The translations under genes and the position numbers were made by a program. A DNA stretch of 7,236 nucleotides, taken from positions 1 through 7,236 of the forward strand of contig CALUQA010000122.1 of assembly GCA_944322775.1 (NCBI GenBank). The letters run 5' to 3'. Position 1 is the first letter of the stretch. Each line of letters begins with the position of its first letter. Below are positions 5,505 to 7,236 of the stretch, in pieces. The notes below the pieces were generated by a model. The model was not told where the DNA came from, ran no database searches, and saw nothing but the letters and a program-made list of their open reading frames with translations. This stretch comes from an uncultured Elusimicrobiales bacterium (GTDB taxonomy: Bacteria; Elusimicrobiota; Elusimicrobia; Elusimicrobiales; Elusimicrobiaceae).

Positions 5505-7236
5505 TTTTTCTATCGTAGCACACATTGACCACGGCAAGACAACCCTTTCCGACAGAATTTTGGAAGACACGGGCACCGTGCCCAAACGCAAAATGCAAGC
5601 CCAGCTGCTTGACGGTATGGACTTGGAACGCGAACGCGGCATTACCATCAAAGCCAAAGCCGTGCGCATTCAATACAAAGATTATATTTTAAACTTAATT
5701 GACACCCCGGGACACGTAGATTTTTCCTACGAGGTGGCCCGCTCTTTGCGCGCCTGCGAAGGGGTGCTTTTATTGGTGGACGCTTCCCAAGGGGTGGAGG
5801 CGCAGACCGTGGCCCACGCGCATTTGGCGCAAAGTTTGGGGCTTAAAATTATCCCCGTCATGAACAAGGTGGACTTGTCCCAGGCGGACGCCGACGCTTC
5901 CGAAGAGCAACTGTGGGATATTTTGCGCGAACCGGTGGAAGCCGAACGCGTCAGCGCCAAAACGGGTATGGGCATTGAACATCTGCTCGACCGCATTATT
6001 ACCGATATTCCCGCCCCAAAAGGCGACCCCAACGGCCCTTTGCGCGCTTTAATTTTTGACTCGTTTTACGACCCGTTCCGCGGCGTCATCATGTACGTGC
6101 GCATTGTGGACGGCAGCGTAAAAGCCGGGCAGACCATTCACTTTATGGCCACGGGAGCCACGTATAAAGTGGAAGAAGTGGGCTATATGACGCCCAAACA
6201 GCTGCACAAGGCCCCCGTGCTTAGCATGGGGGAAGTGGGCTATTTAGTGGCCGGCATTAAAAACATTCACCAGGTAAAAGTGGGCGACACCGTTACACTG
6301 GCCGACCGCCCCGCCAAAACACCCCTGCCGGGATATGCAGACGCCAAACCGGTGGTGTTTGCCAGCATTTTCCCGGTGGAAACGACCGATTTTCCGCTTT
6401 TGCGCACCGCGCTTGAAAAACTGAATTTGTCGGATTCTTCTTTCCATTACCAAAGCGAAACGTCCAAAGCCTTGGGTTTTGGCTTCCGCTTGGGGTTTAT
6501 GGGCATTTTGCATATAGAAATTGTAAAAGAACGCCTGGAAAGAGAGTTCAACCTCTCGCTGATTGCCACGGCGCCCAACGTGGTGTATCACGTTAAATTT
6601 ACGCCGCGCAAAAACCACCCGCAAGAGCTGGCCGCCCTGCCAGACGCGCCGGACGACCCCGGGTACAAAATTATTGATAACCCGGCCAACTTTCCGCCGC
6701 ACGGCGACATTATAGACATTAAAGAACCCGTTATTCACATCACGGTGGTAACGCCGGTGGAGTTTATGGACGGGGTGATGACGCTTTTGAAAGAGAAACG
6801 CGGCACGTTTATGAACATGGAGCACCTTTCCAATCAGCGCGTCATTATCAAGTATGAAATGCCCATGGGCGAAATGGTAATTGATTTTTATAATAAGCTC
6901 AAATCCGTATCCAAGGGCTATGCCTCTTTTGACTATGAGGTGGCGGGCTTCCGCAGTGCAGACGTGGTGCTGATGGAAATTTTGCTGCACGGCACGCCGG
7001 TGGACGCTTTGTCGGTGGTGGTGCACAAAGACAAAGCCCAGGCCCAGGGCCGCGCCCTGTGCGCCAAATTAAAAGAGCTTATCGGCCGCCAACAGTTTGA
7101 AGTGGCCGTGCAAGCAGCCGTTAACGGCAAAATCATAGCCAGAGAGACAATACCCGCCTACCGCAAAGACGTAATTGCCAAATGTTACGGCGGCGATATT
7201 ACGCGCAAACGCAAACTGCTGGAAAAACAGAAAGAA
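5491..7236 (+). CDS. lepA: Elongation factor 4 (LepA), 3' end outside window
   Basis: Ribosome-bound translational GTPase linked to back-translocation and to 30S assembly and initiation. The frame is open for 582 codons to the window edge. The family is about 600 aa, and the last residues seen (KCYGGDITRKRKLLEKQKE) match the known near-terminal block, so roughly 20 residues are missing. GTPase motifs: G1 AHIDHGKTT (10-18), switch II DTPGHVDFSYEV (71-82), NKVD (125-128) and SAKTG (155-159). Then follow domain II, the EF-G-like domains with GFGFRLGFMGILHIEI (329-344; commonly GFRCGFLGLLHMEI), and the LepA-specific C-terminal domain containing GGDI. The loop between NKVD and SAKTG is divergent but of near-normal size. 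The ATG at 5491 lies inside ptsI in another frame and has only a weak GTAGAG (5472-5477), too far upstream, so translation is probably coupled to ptsI. LepA is recognised by its C-terminal domain, which separates it from TypA and EF-G. Confidence 0.96.
   Translation, partial: MKIRNFSIVAHIDHGKTTLSDRILEDTGTVPKRKMQAQLLDGMDLERERGITIKAKAVRIQYKDYILNLIDTPGHVDFSYEVARSLRACEGVLLLVDASQGVEAQTVAHAHLAQSLGLKIIPVMNKVDLSQADADASEEQLWDILREPVEAERVSAKTGMGIEHLLDRIITDIPAPKGDPNGPLRALIFDSFYDPFRGVIMYVRIVDGSVKAGQTIHFMATGATYKVEEVGYMTPKQLHKAPVLSMGEVGYLVAGIKNIHQVKVGDTVTLADRPAKTPLPGYADAKPVVFASIFPVETTDFPLLRTALEKLNLSDSSFHYQSETSKALGFGFRLGFMGILHIEIVKERLEREFNLSLIATAPNVVYHVKFTPRKNHPQELAALPDAPDDPGYKIIDNPANFPPHGDIIDIKEPVIHITVVTPVEFMDGVMTLLKEKRGTFMNMEHLSNQRVIIKYEMPMGEMVIDFYNKLKSVSKGYASFDYEVAGFRSADVVLMEILLHGTPVDALSVVVHKDKAQAQGRALCAKLKELIGRQQFEVAVQAAVNGKIIARETIPAYRKDVIAKCYGGDITRKRKLLEKQKE

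Larger units (their letters stand above)
2..7236 (+). other. Probable single transcription unit hprK-rapZ-IIA-IIB-IIC-IID-ptsH-ptsI-lepA
   Basis: Every junction is tight: overlaps of 17 bases (hprK/rapZ), 4 (IIB/IIC) and 14 (ptsI/lepA); gaps of 2 (rapZ/IIA), 1 (IIA/IIB), 3 (IIC/IID), 13 (IID/ptsH) and 0 (ptsH/ptsI). No GC-rich hairpin followed by a T-run is seen at any junction, and there is no room for a conventional intergenic promoter; promoters inside coding regions cannot be excluded. The operon's promoter and terminator must lie outside the window. Genes one to eight form one functional module (phosphorelay plus its kinase); lepA is functionally unrelated as far as is known. Confidence 0.8.

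Noticed and set aside
6244..7026. Long minus-strand open frame (260 codons)
   Set aside because: It is the reverse of lepA, rich in His, Gln, Arg and Phe in a way expected of a shadow frame, and it resembles no known family. The + strand reads as LepA throughout.
1..7236. CRISPR arrays, insertion sequences, tRNA or rRNA genes, riboswitches, defence genes
   Set aside because: The window is filled by housekeeping and PTS coding sequence with gaps of at most 13 bases. No repeats, terminal inverted repeats or RNA-gene signatures were seen.

Overview
The window is a fully coding, single-strand gene cluster with about 50% GC by eye. All eight genes lie on the + strand, and neighbours either overlap (by 4 to 17 bases) or are separated by 0 to 13 bases. 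This is the packing of one polycistronic unit. No promoter, terminator, RNA gene, mobile element, repeat array or CRISPR was seen, and no stretch without a gene exceeds 13 bases. The operon's start and end lie outside the window.

Layout: the 3' end of hprK (HPr kinase/phosphorylase); rapZ (P-loop nucleotide-binding protein, YvcJ/YhbJ family); four separate genes for the IIA, IIB, IIC and IID parts of a mannose/fructose/sorbose-family PTS permease; ptsH (HPr, GTG start); ptsI (Enzyme I); and lepA (elongation factor 4), cut by the window end about 20 residues short of its expected C-terminus.

The genes form an almost complete phosphorelay. Enzyme I (His191) takes phosphate from PEP and passes it to HPr (His15), then IIA (His9), then IIB (His14). 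IIC/IID form the membrane channel that brings in and phosphorylates the sugar. HprK can phosphorylate HPr at Ser46, which is present, and so couple the relay to the energy state of the cell. RapZ is a signalling or RNA-adapter protein often found beside hprK or ptsN. No sugar catabolic enzyme or dedicated regulator lies in the window, so the substrate cannot be named. The set may serve carbon sensing as much as transport.

The organism is a bacterium, probably Gram-negative. An hprK-rapZ-mannose-PTS-ptsH-ptsI order is, from general knowledge, familiar in Deltaproteobacteria-like lineages and some other deep-branching diderms such as Elusimicrobiota. The A-rich runs, many Lys AAA codons and moderate GC fit the latter, but this placement is a guess. 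Nothing here looks like a wholly new system. The points worth a second look are the short IIC, the altered PEP-site motif in Enzyme I, the missing basic tail of RapZ, and lepA joined to the PTS genes by an overlap.
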